Shown here piece after piece: positions 11,501 through 22,734 of a DNA stretch of 64,000 nucleotides. The notes beneath the pieces were generated by a model. It was not told where the DNA came from. It did not search any database and worked only from the letters and a program-made list of their open reading frames with translations. The number at the start of each line of letters is the position of its first letter. Position 1 is the first letter of the stretch. The position numbers were made by a program, and so were the translations under genes. The stretch is from Cyathus striatus (lineage: Eukaryota > Basidiomycota > Agaricomycetes > Agaricales > Nidulariaceae), in contig JAOVFP010000020.1 in NCBI GenBank assembly GCA_025738555.1, positions 558,001 through 622,000 on the forward strand, in the 5' to 3' direction.

Positions 11501-12460
11501 GATATTCAGCACAAATTACTGACAAAAGACTGTAGTTCCAAAGCAGTCTCTAAGTGGTCCACTACCCTCTCTTTGATTTCTGAAGCTGGCGGTAGTGGGA
11601 TGACTGTCGAAGTTAAAGGAGACACCAAGCCAAAATTCGAAACTCTCCGTGTTCATGGCGATGAAACTCTCGATAAACTTATTGACTTAAAGACTCTCCA
11701 CTCAATTGTCAGGATTGACCTTGACCAACTCGTCTCTGAGCTCAAGGGCACTTTCGGTGGTGTCTGGGAGCACTGCTTCCCAGGCATGCAAGCATACTCT
11801 CTTTGCAACCCTATTTTCAATGAGAAGGGAGACATTCTGTTCGAGCTCCGCCCATTCGTTCCCCGCAGCCAGATCACTCCTGCAGTTAGCAAACCCCGCG
11901 CGCCTGCTAGGAGGGCTGCGCCACCTGTAGTTGTCGAGGCTCCTGCGGAACCCGAGCGTCCCTCCATCAAGAAGTCCAAGTCTCGTACGTGCCTACGATG
12001 CGTCTTTTCATTTTGAAGTGATACTCATAATATGTATACAGTGCTTAGGAGAGTGGGTGACGGAATCCAAAGTGCCGGTCTAACCGTTGGGGAGACCGTC
12101 AAAGATATATTCGTCAAAGATGAGGAATTAGAGAAGTCGGCCACATCCCAGACGACGGGAAACAAGGTTTCTTTTTCGGAAACAGCTAGCCCTGTAACCC
12201 CAGCAACTGACATCTTCGCCGTGAAGACTCCTGCTTCCGAAGTCCCGCCTCCTCATGTTAACATTGCCAGCGGTGGTACCAGTTCGATGTCGAGAAGTTA
12301 TTCTTCGTCGTCTTCGATTGAAATTACTTCAAGCAAGATTCTTCCTCAGATCAGTAAGCCTATTATTCCGCAAGCCGCCAATGGAAAGGCGAATGGAACC
12401 AAGGGAGCTGCTGATAGTGCTACCAATGGCAACGGAACACCAGCAATTACACAGAAATGA
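8505..12460 (+). CDS. Large hypothetical protein with three tandem repeats (1,142 residues)
   Basis: Ten exons (8505-8845, 8899-9032, 9091-9562, 9614-9714, 9803-10304, 10356-10540, 10597-11304, 11366-11483, 11536-11984, 12042-12460) join in frame to 3,429 bases ending at TGA. I recognise no named family. Three related blocks follow one another: FSKPRLEFVCNHEAVLYLKI, then FGSPRVKILCKREAILYFTV, then FGALKIRYLSNERAIVWIQV. Each is followed by a hydrophobic strand with an acidic start (DMEVAFRMEF, DWEIAVVVDL, DWSIAFEIKL) and, in the first and third, a segment LVLDFNTAKLV or LCLDFSTAEFV. A fourth region has YKWDYTDKWSYEHEG. The C-terminus is Pro/Ala/Ser-rich and looks disordered. No signal peptide or membrane helix. 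Repeated beta-rich blocks could suit a lipid- or protein-binding scaffold, but that is speculation. Confidence 0.85.
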
Positions 12461-12908
12461 GGGATGCTTGCTCTCTTCTGTGTTTCTGTGGTCTTGTTGG
12501 TGTGCTTCGACTCTATGTTCGACGCTCGTGAATATTGCAGATGGGCTAGTATGTACTAGGGATCTTGTGTCTTTCGTCTTTGCTTTTAAAATTTATTGTA
12601 TATCATCGTGTCGTGTCAAAGTAGTTTGTTGTCGAATACGTTCTTAATAGCATGCATCTCTTTCTTTTCACTCTCGAGACTTTAACAATTGTTTGGTACA
12701 CCTCGGCGCTCGCACATGCCATTGTTAATAATACTGAACAGCCAAACAAAACAAAGCCGGAAGCTTCTGCGAGACTCGAGTCGCGATCGACTCTCCGGAA
12801 TCCTGATTCTGGAGCCAGCGCTAAGCGAGCGCGACCAATCTCTTCCTCACTCGCGCTTCCGTACAAGCTTATACCCAACTTACTCCTCAGCTATTCCATC
12901 GACATGAT
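12461..12908. other. Intergenic between two plus-strand genes
   Basis: No ORF with coding character. Serves as the 3' region of the large repeat protein and the promoter of the membrane protein at 12909. Confidence 0.5.
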
Positions 12909-13799
12909 ATGAACAAACTAAAAAAATCCAATCCCAGTTACAACCTTTCGTATCCGTCTTCATCTCTTCCTAATAACGGTTCGCCAAGGACATCTAGGAC
13001 TCTTGCTTATGCGACCGCCAGCGCTATTGATTTACGACAAGAACACCAGAACACCATTCAAAGAGGTGTAGATACTGTTCAAAATGTTTCCAACCCTCAT
13101 TCAGGGATTCCTGGAGCTACCAAACCATTCCAAGAATTCTTTTACCAGAATGATACATTTCCCAATACCATGCGCCCGCAGACGTCGGTAGAACAATATT
13201 GGGCTGCAAGGGCCCTGAAAGCCGAGGCGTTGCTCTCTGCACAAGATAGGCATCATAACGAACTAAGGAATGTTACTAGCATCCAAGATGACCGAAGACT
13301 TGTGAGTTACCAGGGGTTTGAGTCGTAATTGACTTTGGTTTCTGAACGGTTTACAGAAAGAAATTGCCGAGTTGAACCAGCAATATAACGAGAAGCACGC
13401 TGTGATGGAAAGACTTGTGGTCTGTATATCTATTATATTTCGCGTGCTAGAACTGATATTCTTTAAACAGATTATCCTTATAGGGTCTATTGTTTCTTTG
13501 GTAGCACTTATTATCTACCTTGCTGCACATTACACGCAAGAGACCAATTCTCGAGGGAGCCGCTGGTCGTTGCCTTCGCACTTCACAATCCCAATTTTGT
13601 CACCGTTTACATCTGTTGTGAGTGTTTTACGAGATGAAGTTTGGATAGCATACTATAAACTTACGCCCACTACCTAATTTCTCAGGTTGAACATGAGACA
13701 TCTATGTTTGGAACTAAAATGCTATCAGTTATGGTTATAACATTCGCATGCTTTGCTTATTTCGCATTCAAACACTGGTTATCCCGGACTAGTAGATGA
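12909..13799 (+). CDS. Small hypothetical membrane protein
   Basis: Exons at 12909-13301, about 13357-13419, 13471-13620 and 13686-13799 join to a protein of roughly 240 residues. The N-terminal 130 residues are polar (SYPSSSLPNNGSPRTSRTL) with a short charged helix (AARALKAEALLSAQDRHHNEL). Two hydrophobic helices follow: IILIGSIVSLVALIIYLAAHY and MLSVMVITFACFAYFAFKHW, with a basic end LSRTSR. This is a cytosolic-tail plus two-helix membrane topology. I do not recognise the family. The end of the second exon is uncertain because GTGGTCTGT offers two donor sites; the phase was chosen to keep the hydrophobic helix. It converges on the next gene with about 220 bases between stops. Confidence 0.65.
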
Positions 13800-14021
13800 A
13801 AATTCATCTTGATTGTTTCTAGCTGTATTTTTGTACCCCGGAAGCTGTCGTTGAGTTGTAGAACCTCATACACTGTACGGCACGATTTATCTATCATTGG
13901 ACGGTCTATTTGGACCCCTTCGAAAAGCGGCATTTACTGCTGAAATTATCCAATATGATATTCATCTCGTATAGTTAATTACATGTACAGACACATGAGA
14001 AGGTGGCATGCTTTATTATGT

Positions 14022-14706
14022 TCAGCGACCACCCCTGGCCATAGCGGCGAGATGTACGGTTCCTTGCCACCAGACTACCATTCCCAAACCGACGAGACCG
14101 TGTAGAGTTCCCCAGACGGCTTCAGGTGTGATTTTGTACCTGTTAACGCAATATAAACTTCAAGGAGAGGGATACAAGAACCAATACTAACGACTCAGCA
14201 TGCGCGCCTAATGACATAGGGATAAACCTAGGAGCCTGGTAGAGAATAGTGGAGGCAATCGAGTGGTATATGCATAAGCCTATCGCGAGGGCCCGTTTAC
14301 CGGGAAGAAATTCTGTTCCACGCGTTAGCTCCCAGGTTAGAAGGCGGCATGAATCACGCACCTGGCAAAGGGTAGCACAATAGCGCAATCACGCAAGACG
14401 CAGACACGAGTGCGGCATAAAGCTGCAAGATTGATTTAGTAGAAGTATATGATGCCTAGCACGTGGTACACGCGGGGAGGACGATGTGCTGAGTGCTTAC
14501 TTTGAGAACGACCAAGGTAGTATTATTTAACTGCAAGAAAGGCAAACTTGTAGGGGACCATACGCCTTGAATGGCTATGGGAATCTCCAAGGCAATGTGA
14601 AGAAGGAAGATTGCAGAGCTTGACAATGCGATAGTTGTTTCAGCAGGATGGCCAGGTAGAAATAAAGACCGACTTACAGAGGGCTCCTAGCACCTTGAAG
14701 AGACAT
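14022..14706 (-). CDS. Four-helix conserved membrane protein (148 residues)
   Basis: Five exons (14678-14706, 14501-14618, 14362-14422, 14192-14312, 14022-14139, read on the minus strand) sum to 447 bases with every junction in phase. The product is almost entirely hydrophobic: SAIFLLHIALEIPIAIQGVW, TTLVVLKLYAALVSASCVIA, KRALAIGLCIYHSIASTILY and LHGLVGLGMVVWWQGTVHLA make four probable membrane helices separated by short loops. There is no cleavable signal and only a short C-terminal tail (AMARGGR). I believe similar proteins exist in other mushrooms but cannot name a function. The very short first exon makes the start moderately certain. Confidence 0.75.
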
Positions 14707-15231
14707 GATGGTTAGAAATAACAAGTAGTGCGACTGACAGCAGAAGGGGGCAGAGAAAAGGTGGCAGTCTGTGGCAGTGAGAATGAGAGTTGGTTATCTG
14801 CATGTTCGGGTGGGAGCTAAAAGGCGGCTGATGATGTGCCTGGCGGCAATAGCAAACGCATGGACGTTCGACAGCGTTCATGTGCTCTTAAAGATCTCTC
14901 AGTTATGCAAATTGCAAACATAATAAAAATAATGTAACATTTGTGTACACGCCCTAGTAATGGTATAACGATATGAGATAACGCTGCAGAAGTATTTGCT
15001 ACACAAGCCCATAGTACTAATCTATCGGAGACTACAAAGAATGCACAGAGTTGAATTTGAATTTGCACGACGTGCGAAAACCCTAAACAATGGCAGAAAA
15101 AAAAAATGAAGATGGGCGATGAGGGATACATGCCGCTGGAACGAAGAAAGTATACCTGGACATCGCAAACTTTACAATGTTCTCTTGCCATTTTCCAAAC
15201 GGAGGAGGCTTCATTTCATCTTCACTCGAAC
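14707..15231. other. Intergenic, no supported gene
   Basis: Promoter side of the four-helix gene and 3' side of the bHLH gene. Only ORFs that look random. Confidence 0.45.
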
Positions 15232-17841
15232 CTAGTCATCACCGTCATCATCATCTTGCCCTCCACCTCCACACATCCCTAATCTTCCAAACGAAGGCCT
15301 CAGCGCCTCAACGGCGTCCAAATCTTTCTCAAGATCTACTTCTTCCTCTTCTTCTTCATTCCGCTCTTCGCCTTCCTCCCCAATAACCCCCTTCAGCCGT
15401 CCTACCTCACCCCTCAGTTTTCCTACCTCTTTGCGTAACTTCTGGATTTCCTCGTCCCGTCGATCCACCCGGCCCTTCAATGTGCGGATGTACTCGTTAC
15501 CGCAGATCAGGAGCTGGAGCTTGCTTACACCCTTATTTGGGCCTTCAGTACCTGCTTTGGGAGGCCCCCTGGGCGGAAGAGCGCCCGGTAGAATAGGTGC
15601 ATCAGGTTCGGTGGGGAGAGCGATGGGGGGTAGGAGCTGGCGGAGGTCATCGAAAGTCGATTTAAGGCTGTCTCGCCGTTTTTGTTCGGCATGCTTGTGA
15701 GAAGTCTTTTTCACTGCTAACACGGGACCGGGGAGCGGTGAAGGGTCAGTGAGCTGCGAAGGGGCAGTTGGACCAGCTGTACGTAAATAATCAGTATTAT
15801 ACTACATCGTATACCACAGGGAAACCACCAACCAGGCAAGATAGCCTTCAATCCTGGACTGGTTCCAACGCCGGATTTCTTTGCCTTCCCAGTTGCAGTT
15901 GCCGATTTAGTCTTTCCCTTTTCTATAGTCGTCCGTCCTTGAGGAGGCGTCAGCCCGCTGCTTGTGCCCAATCTACCAAGGTTCATCATGCTCGCCGGCG
16001 TAGCAGGCGCGGGTGTGGCACCGCCTATTGCCTGTGCACTGGGTTGGAAGACGTTCCCGTTGGTAAATGTACCTGGGCTAAAAGTAGGCGATGCAGTGCT
16101 GCCAAATGCTGGTAACGAAGTACCAATGAAGGCATTGGATGAACTTGTGCTACCGAACGCCGGTGACGATGCGCCGAAGGTAGGAGAGGATGTATCTGGG
16201 AAATTGGCATCCATTTGTGCATCGTACTGCCCAGTATCGCCAGTATTACTGGAATATGATGTCCCAGAAGGACCAAACGCAGGTGACACTGGCGTATTTG
16301 GTATTGCACCATCGCTTGCAGACGACGCAGCAGAACTGTTGTTCGTCCCATTCTGTGGTTTACCACTAGAGCTCATGGGCATCGTATATCCCAAGTTACT
16401 GGAATTAGTGTTGATAGGGGTCAGCGAAGGTTGTTGTGTAGGGGGGGCAGGCGGAGGCATGGACAAGTCGACAGGTGATGGTGTGTCTCCCACTATTTCG
16501 CCGATAGCAGTAAACTCGCGACCCGTGTTGCCTCGTGTCGAACGGAGGAGGGGTGTCGAAGTTGTTGATTTAGAAAGCCGTCGGCCCCGCGCAGAGGAGG
16601 AAGAGGATGGGTTAGGGTTCTGAGCGCGAATAGCAGGGCTTTGCGGTTTTTTACGAGAAGGCGCAGAAGACTCATCGTCACTCGACGATGAGGGACGTTT
16701 GCTTCCCACTCCTGTCCGCAATGGTTGAAGATGTGTCTGCGCTTGCTGGGGGTGGAATGAAGATGAAGAAGAATGAGCACCCAGCCATGGGCTAGTAAGA
16801 GGGCTGATATCAATATCAAGCTCGCGACTAGGTGATGTGCGGAAAGCAATATTCTCTGGTGCAGAGTGGGGCATGTCAAAGGAGTGGGCGTGGTGATGAT
16901 TCCTGCCATAGCCATTCATGGGATGGTCAACGAGCGGGGATGAAAAGGAGTGCTCTCGGAAAGAGTGAGAGTGAGAATGAGACTGGGATTGAGATTGAGA
17001 TTGGGGTTGGGATTGGGATTGGGATTGGGAGGATGAAGAATGTGGGTGGGAAGTGGACGAAGAGGGAGCATGGGGGTCGAGGAAGGAGTTGCTTAGGGCC
17101 ATCGGGGATACAAAGTCCATGGATGTTGGTTGAGATGGCCTGATTTCGGTGGAAGGACCTAGTAGTTATGTCAGTTAGAAACGACAAAAGTGACAAGGAC
17201 CAAGTACGAACCAGGTGTCGGGAGGCCGGTGAAGGCGGCCTGGTCGCTGCGGTGCAACGGGGATGTAGCATCCATTGGACCAGCAGGCGAGCCAGGAAGC
17301 AATGGGGGTGACTGGCCACTTATAAGTGCGATCTACAGCGAATAAACGTAAGGTTAGATGAGGACATGAAGATAAAGAGGTGGAAATAAAGGCGGACCTG
17401 CTGTTGAAAAATTTGATTCTGGAGTTGCTGGAGTTGCTGGAGCTGGGTGATCTTGAACTGGTGCTCGAGAAGCATCTGGGGGCTGTAAGGTGGTTGGTGA
17501 GACTGGGCAGAGTTGTTTTGTGGGGCACTGGACGAAGAGGAGGACTGGCTGTCGATGCCCTGGATGTTCTGCATGAGATTTGTGAGCATGCTCATGGTGA
17601 GAGGGCTTGTAGAGAGAGGATGCGAGGAGGGGGGGGAGGCAGGGGCAAAGGGAAAGAGAGGCATTGGGATTGGCATGGACATGGAGACGGGCGGGGAGTG
17701 GTGGTTGGCGGGGGGGTTGGGGGAGGATTGAGAAAAGAAGAAGAGGTCTTTGTGTTGTTGATGTTGTTGCTGCTGCTGATGCTGTTGCTGGTGGTGTTGC
17801 TGGTGCTGAGCTGGCTGTCTCTGGTGTTGCTGGTCGTCCAT
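15232..17841 (-). CDS. bHLH transcription factor with Gln/Ser-rich N-terminus
   Basis: Four exons (17398-17841, 17212-17332, 15833-17158, 15232-15776, minus strand) add to 2,436 bases, 811 residues. The DNA-binding part is near the C-terminus: KKTSHKHAEQKRRDSLKSTF, a loop enlarged by Pro/Gly-rich sequence, then KGVSKLQLLICGNEYIRTLK. The basic region has His, Glu and Arg spaced four apart (H-x3-E-x3-R), the class B pattern that reads CACGTG; it resembles fungal PHO4/NUC-1-type factors, though I cannot assign the pathway. A leucine-zipper-like helix (RRDEEIQKLRKEVGKLRGEV) and an acidic tail (Glu and Asp runs) follow. The N-terminal 600 residues are Gln-, Ser-, Pro-rich with SQSQ, HQQQ and FGASSPAFG repeats, typical of an activation region. 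The start at 17841 (MDDQQ) was preferred to an in-frame Met 26 codons upstream because the intervening residues look non-coding. Confidence 0.85.
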
Positions 17842-18198
17842 GTTGGCGACAGTGGGCACTGGGCAGCGAGGACGAGCAAAGGCGACGACACACACACTAG
17901 TACCCACTATTTTAACCACAAACTATCCATATCTGGTATTCCGCCTATCTTTTATCTCAAAATCACCTGCAAATGGCAGTCACATCGGTCCGTCCTATCC
18001 GCTTCTTTTTAGCATTATCATGCGGTGCTCGACACATTCCAGGAACTCATCAACGAACGTGCGCCTTGTCAAGATGCACCTCCTATGTACTGCTCTGCGT
18101 CGTATATTAACACCTACCTTCTACGTGTTTTGAGTTGATTAATTTTAGATACTAGATACTAAGAGAAATTTATAAGTCTTATAGCAACTTGAACTAAG
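17842..18198. promoter_or_regulatory. Upstream region of the bHLH gene
   Basis: About 350 bases between the bHLH start and the tRNA gene. No ORF of note. It should hold the bHLH promoter; I could not pick out a TATA box with confidence. Confidence 0.35.
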
Positions 18199-18280
18199 TC
18201 CTTCTTAGCTCAGTTGGTAGAGCGCGTCACTAGTATCTTGCAGATATGACGAGGTCAGTCGTTCGAGTCGGCTAGAAGGA
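18199..18280 (+). tRNA. tRNA-Thr (anticodon AGT) with a 10-base intron
   Basis: A cloverleaf can be drawn: acceptor stem TCCTTCT/AGAAGGA, D arm GCTC-AGTTGGTA-GAGC, anticodon stem CGTCA/TGACG, T arm AGTCG-TTCGAGT-CGGCT with one G-U pair. The anticodon loop reads CTAGTA followed by ten extra bases and A, which fits anticodon AGT with a short intron after position 37. The A and B box regions are present, and a T-run about 7 bases downstream (near 18287-18291) would end Pol III transcription. Confidence 0.88.
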
Positions 18281-18283
18281 AAC

Positions 18284-18926
18284 TTATTTTTGCTGTCCTT
18301 TTTTATTTTGGGTAAATAGTCGTAAAAGACATTCCTATGGAATGTACTGCGAACATCCTGCACGCCAAATGGCGGAATCTCCTCAGTCATTACATACTGT
18401 ATTAAGCTTGTTTTGCACAGGAAGCTTTCAGCTGACCCGCTAAAAGACGCTGAGTTACATGATAGAATGGTCATGAGTCTGCTGGGGACGACTGTTGCTT
18501 TGGTTCAGACCTACGCAAAAACGCTGATAGTAATTATGCTTTGTTTTGATGTATTGGTTCAGATCACGAGATGAATTGCAACGGCACATAAATATATGAC
18601 GCGCACAGACCAGTTTGTTATTCTGACTGTTCTCTCTGATCTGTATAGTGTACCGCAAAATTCGACATATAATAAGCACAGACAGACGTTGTTGTCGCGG
18701 TGTTGAGGCGTGGTAACAGGTTGGTACAGATACCACTCTCTGTTCATGTACTTATTCGTCTGGCAGGTTGCCAGACTGCCGTAACTCGGTGGCATCAGCC
18801 TCTGTGCTGGCAACACGACAAACGCTGGACGATTATTTTTTCTCTGCCCTGTTTTTGGTCACGACTCCCCTGCGAAGGACGTCATTGTCCCCGCACACGC
18901 CATAGAATTCTCTTTCAATCTCTCCA
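18284..18926. other. Intergenic, no supported gene
   Basis: A T-rich terminator region directly follows the tRNA. The rest has only short ORFs in minus frames without recognisable motifs and leads into the promoter of the gene at 18927. Confidence 0.45.
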
Positions 18927-20469
18927 ATGGAATTAGACATGCCAGAACTCCTTTCTGTCCACCATGTGGAGAATATCGACTCTGATCCCGAGGAACCTCC
19001 TACACGCCCATCTACTCCTCTGGGTTTTAGTCGCTCAGATGAGCTCCAGCTGTATGGCGTTTCTCACGACGCTGCATTGCCTGCTGATACCCCAAACTTC
19101 CGGAGTCTCAGTGACCAGCTTCCAATTCGGGACGCGTCCAACGCGAGTACCAACGCTGGAGATAACAATCTCATATCGGACACAAGCTCTGCATCTGTGC
19201 CTTCGATCTTCACACATAGCCCTGATGATATAGACGCTATTTCTGGACTAACTCACCACAGGCGACTTAATTTGGCTGATTCGCACGAAAACTGTGGCGA
19301 TACACTTTCCAGTTCTGATAATGATGAAGTTGATTCTGAAATATTTGAATCCGATTGTTCATCCTGCGATTCATCAGATGAAGAAATTGGTGTTTGTAGT
19401 ATTCCCCTTCTCCCCCAATGACACCTCCCCTTCTCCTCGGTCCGTATCGAGGCTCTCCTTCCCGTTCTGCAAACGAAAGCTGCGTCCTCGTGTGTCAATA
19501 CCACCGGCTTTGCGCCGTGCTCCTCCTCCCCCCCCTCCCCCACCTGTAAGGAGGTTTTCGTGTCTTCCATCTCCTCTTTCCCCAAACCGTACTTTAACTC
19601 AACCTGATTGCCCTCCCACCGCACCCACGCGACATAATTATGAAGAACATGGTTATTCTCGTCATGGTTTCTTATATCTCAAGCAGTTCTGGTTCATCCG
19701 CGAGGAAGATTGGGATTTAAAGGCTCCCAGAGCCGAAGATTCCAGGTCAGCCTCAGGGGGAACTCCTGATGTTCTCTGCCTGAGTAAGCTAGGCCCCTCA
19801 TTTCGGATGAGTAAGAAGGCAAGGTTGCGGGTGGACCCAGATGACGCGTTACCTCTTCCGACTATTCATCCTCGTAGAGGTGATATTTCAGCGTTGAGGA
19901 ATCCGTGGTGCGCAGACATCGACCTCTGCTTTGCTGCCCTCCCTGTCTGGACGATCTCCAAGACATTGTGGATGTATGACCTCCATGTTGAGGTTAATCG
20001 GCGGGCAAAGGCGGAACAAGCAGACGATGATACGGAGAGCGAGGCTGATACATCAATGTCAACCGGTTACAGCGATGACTCTGACGTCACTTTAGTGGAG
20101 AGTGAGAGCGAGAGCGACCTCAAGCACCTTTCAAGTCGTATTCAGAGTCGGGAAATTATCGGTGATGATGAAAAGGTGTTCACCTCTTACTCCCCGCCTG
20201 GGGAATCGAGCACATGCCCATTTACGCAGTCGCTCGCCGGAAACCACCTTTTGTCAACGACAAACTCTGAATCATCATTATATTGTGGCTTCTCCTGCTC
20301 TCCGCCTTCTCCCGTTCCGCGTTGGATTACGGACTGGTACGGCCGCTGGGAACTTATTCGTGAACTCACTTGTCGCGACCAGGAGCACAAGCTTGCAGAG
20401 CATACCCAGGTCCAAACTGCTGGTACTAGCGCCGCAAAAGGATCTCGCTTCTTTATTGCAAGTGCATAA
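18927..20469 (+). CDS. Hypothetical acidic Ser-rich protein
   Basis: Two exons, 18927-19391 and 19480-20469, join in phase with an 88-base GTTTGT...AAAG intron to 484 residues. The N-terminal exon is Ser/Asp/Glu-rich and probably disordered (SSSDNDEVDSEIFESDCSSC). The second exon has Pro runs, then a more ordered part with HGFLYLKQFWFIREEDWDLK, IDLCFAALPVWTISKTLWMY and, near the end, PRWITDWYGRWELIRELTC. These aromatic-rich blocks look conserved, but I know no name for the family. The alternative to the intron is a one-base indel near 19400; the intron removes the conflict, so I prefer it, although its donor is weak. Confidence 0.65.
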
Positions 20470-21336
20470 CGACGACATGGAGACTGGTGTTCTATTACAC
20501 TAGCTCTAGATATGGAGATACTCTGGCAAGCTGATGCTAACTGGGATGTTTTCTTACCACAAGATCATAGATATTCCAGATCATAGTTCATTCTTGCCTG
20601 TGATACCTTTTTCTATCATACACATGGACTTTTGTTCGTTTGCATCATTGCATTGCATATTTGTGTACATATATCTGCCTCCCTCTCCGTCTGACTATTG
20701 TCATTCTTCACCGCTTAGAGTTTTTGTGTACTACTGTTCTTGTTGTTGGGCGGACTCTTTCTCTGGGTTTGTGTCGTCCCTTCGTAATATTAAAGTTGCA
20801 GTGCTCAGAATGGCGCGCGCCTACTTACATTTGCTTTTATCTTAGGTTGCCCTTTTTAATCGAGGAAGTATATTATACTTTCTTCGTTGTCTCGCCGCAT
20901 CTAGATTTGAGATGTTGATAAACTTTGCAGTCATGCTGCTTCCAGAAGTATTGCATTAATTGGTATGTTATCTATAGGTATAATGATATGATACATGTGT
21001 TCTGTCACTTAACAGGTGTCCGTCAGGCATTGTATAAAAACATTCATGACAATCATGAAAACATAAGGCTCGTCGAATAACGTGAATAACTAGGTTCGTC
21101 CCTGTTCTTCTCAGTCGTAATTTGCGTTGTTGCTGTTCATTAAGTCTGGTGCTGATTACTCTTGCATACTACCGACGACTTCATAGTGATAATGCTGTAG
21201 AGCTAGTTGCCTCTTAGGTGAGAAGTCTAGGCGCCATTTCTTAAACAAAGGGTGCTGTGTTTTTGTAAGTCAAACTGCCCTTATCTCAATATCGGTGCGC
21301 AAACTAGAAGAATCAATAAACTTACAACCCAACGTC
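20470..21336. other. Intergenic between convergent genes
   Basis: Pyrimidine-rich 3' region without ORFs of coding character; nothing recognised. Confidence 0.45.
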
Positions 21337-22094
21337 CTATGATTTCCGATGTTCTGGGGCGACACATAAAAGTTCTTTTTTCCCGCTATGGTGCCTGCCA
21401 ATATACAGAATTGAGCCGCTACTCCAGGATAAGTGCGGTTTTAAGCGACCAAGTGTTTGATGTGTTTTGGAAGAAAGGCTTCCAATCTCTATGGTTATAA
21501 GAATTCCTAGTTCTAGGGAGATTGCAAGAGCCTGAAGGATTACTCGAGGATCGTCCGTGATCCGAGATCCAAACGGAGTTCTCATTACAGCCTCATCCAC
21601 TTGGACTTGCGCCACTGCGATCCTGTCTTCAGAGGATATGAATAGTGGGGAGGATATCAAACTGCCAAAGACATACCGCAAGTTCTAGTATACTTGAAGC
21701 ATTCTGATGTGGGAGGATACACCTTCCAGGTGTGGTAGTTTACGTTGTTCCGGCTCTTGTGGCCTGGACTTGTGTATGAAATAGAAGCAGCTGCACTTGA
21801 ACGCCGTGAGGTTGATGTCCGGATGTCTTCTTTAAATTCATAGGAGTCGTAAGATATATACGCAGACCCTTGCCCATTAAACACATAGCGGAATGGGAAT
21901 CCAGCAGGCATATTAGAAAGGACTCCGCTATCTAGGCGGCTCCGTAATCGGACTTTGTCTTCAAGATGATCATCCGCTGAAACACGAGAAGAATCGTAGT
22001 AGGAAGAAGCATATGAATATGGAATATAAGAATAAGAATTAGCCGGAGTGTCCCAGACACTCCTTTCGTAGGGAAAATATCGTAGGCAAGGCAT
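21337..22094 (-). CDS. Hypothetical protein, two exons (235 residues)
   Basis: Exon 21677-22094 joins exon 21337-21626 through a 50-base GT-AG intron in phase (708 bases in total). The N-terminal part is rich in Tyr and Ser (SYSYIPYSYASSYYDSSRVS) with a basic/acidic middle; the C-terminal half has a hydrophobic stretch VILQALAISLELGILITIEI that could be a membrane-associated helix. I do not recognise a family, and no domain motif is visible. Support is the open frame, phase-correct splice and lack of a better model. It may extend or be spurious. Confidence 0.45.
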
Positions 22095-22734
22095 GATGAA
22101 ATCCAGAAGATGTTGGAGAAGTCATGACAGCTGACCATGTCTTTATAACACTTGTATTGGGTGCAGGTACTGAGAGACGTAGAACAAGAGAACAAGAGTT
22201 TTTTTGTGCTCATCGTAGAACGAGGCTACAAGTGCATGATACAATAAAAAATGGGTACTACTAACAATTGCTATTTTTAGAACAAAATCAAGACGCCGCG
22301 ATAGACAAGCGAGAGTCGAATGGTCGCCTAGCAGCAAGTCTATACAATGTTTGAACAATATTTTGTGGATGGCTATACAACATTGAAGAACAGGCCCTTT
22401 GATGGAAATAATGGCCCATACTCCTGCTGCTAGGACAACCATCTAACTTGGGGGCTCCCTCTTATTCAAGGCGTTGTTGTAGCTTGGTGGAAGCGAAGAA
22501 GTAAAGTGTTGTGTTGTGTCCATTGAAAATAAATATGTACCCACAAATACTTAGCTACAGCCTTGTAGTTGTCTTACGTAAGAAGCTGGAAAAGAACAAA
22601 GTCCAGTTATTTATTATCCACCATGCACGCGATACAAGTTACAATTCCAAAGATGAGTGTACATTTCACAATATGATAAAGAATAAATCATCACGACTAA
22701 AACTAACAAGTAGTCTCGATCATATGCGTCTCTC
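22095..22734. other. Intergenic, no supported gene
   Basis: Between the hypothetical gene at 21337-22094 and the 3' end of the dehydratase gene. No ORF with coding character. Confidence 0.45.

Noticed and set aside
17842..17919. Upstream in-frame Met for the bHLH gene (17919)
   Set aside because: The 26 added residues (Cys/Val-rich) look like read-through of the leader, and MDDQQ begins the Gln-rich region naturally.
19392..19479. Apparent frameshift in the Ser-rich gene at 18927
   Set aside because: An 88-base GTTTGT...AAAG intron joins both frames exactly in phase, so no indel is needed.
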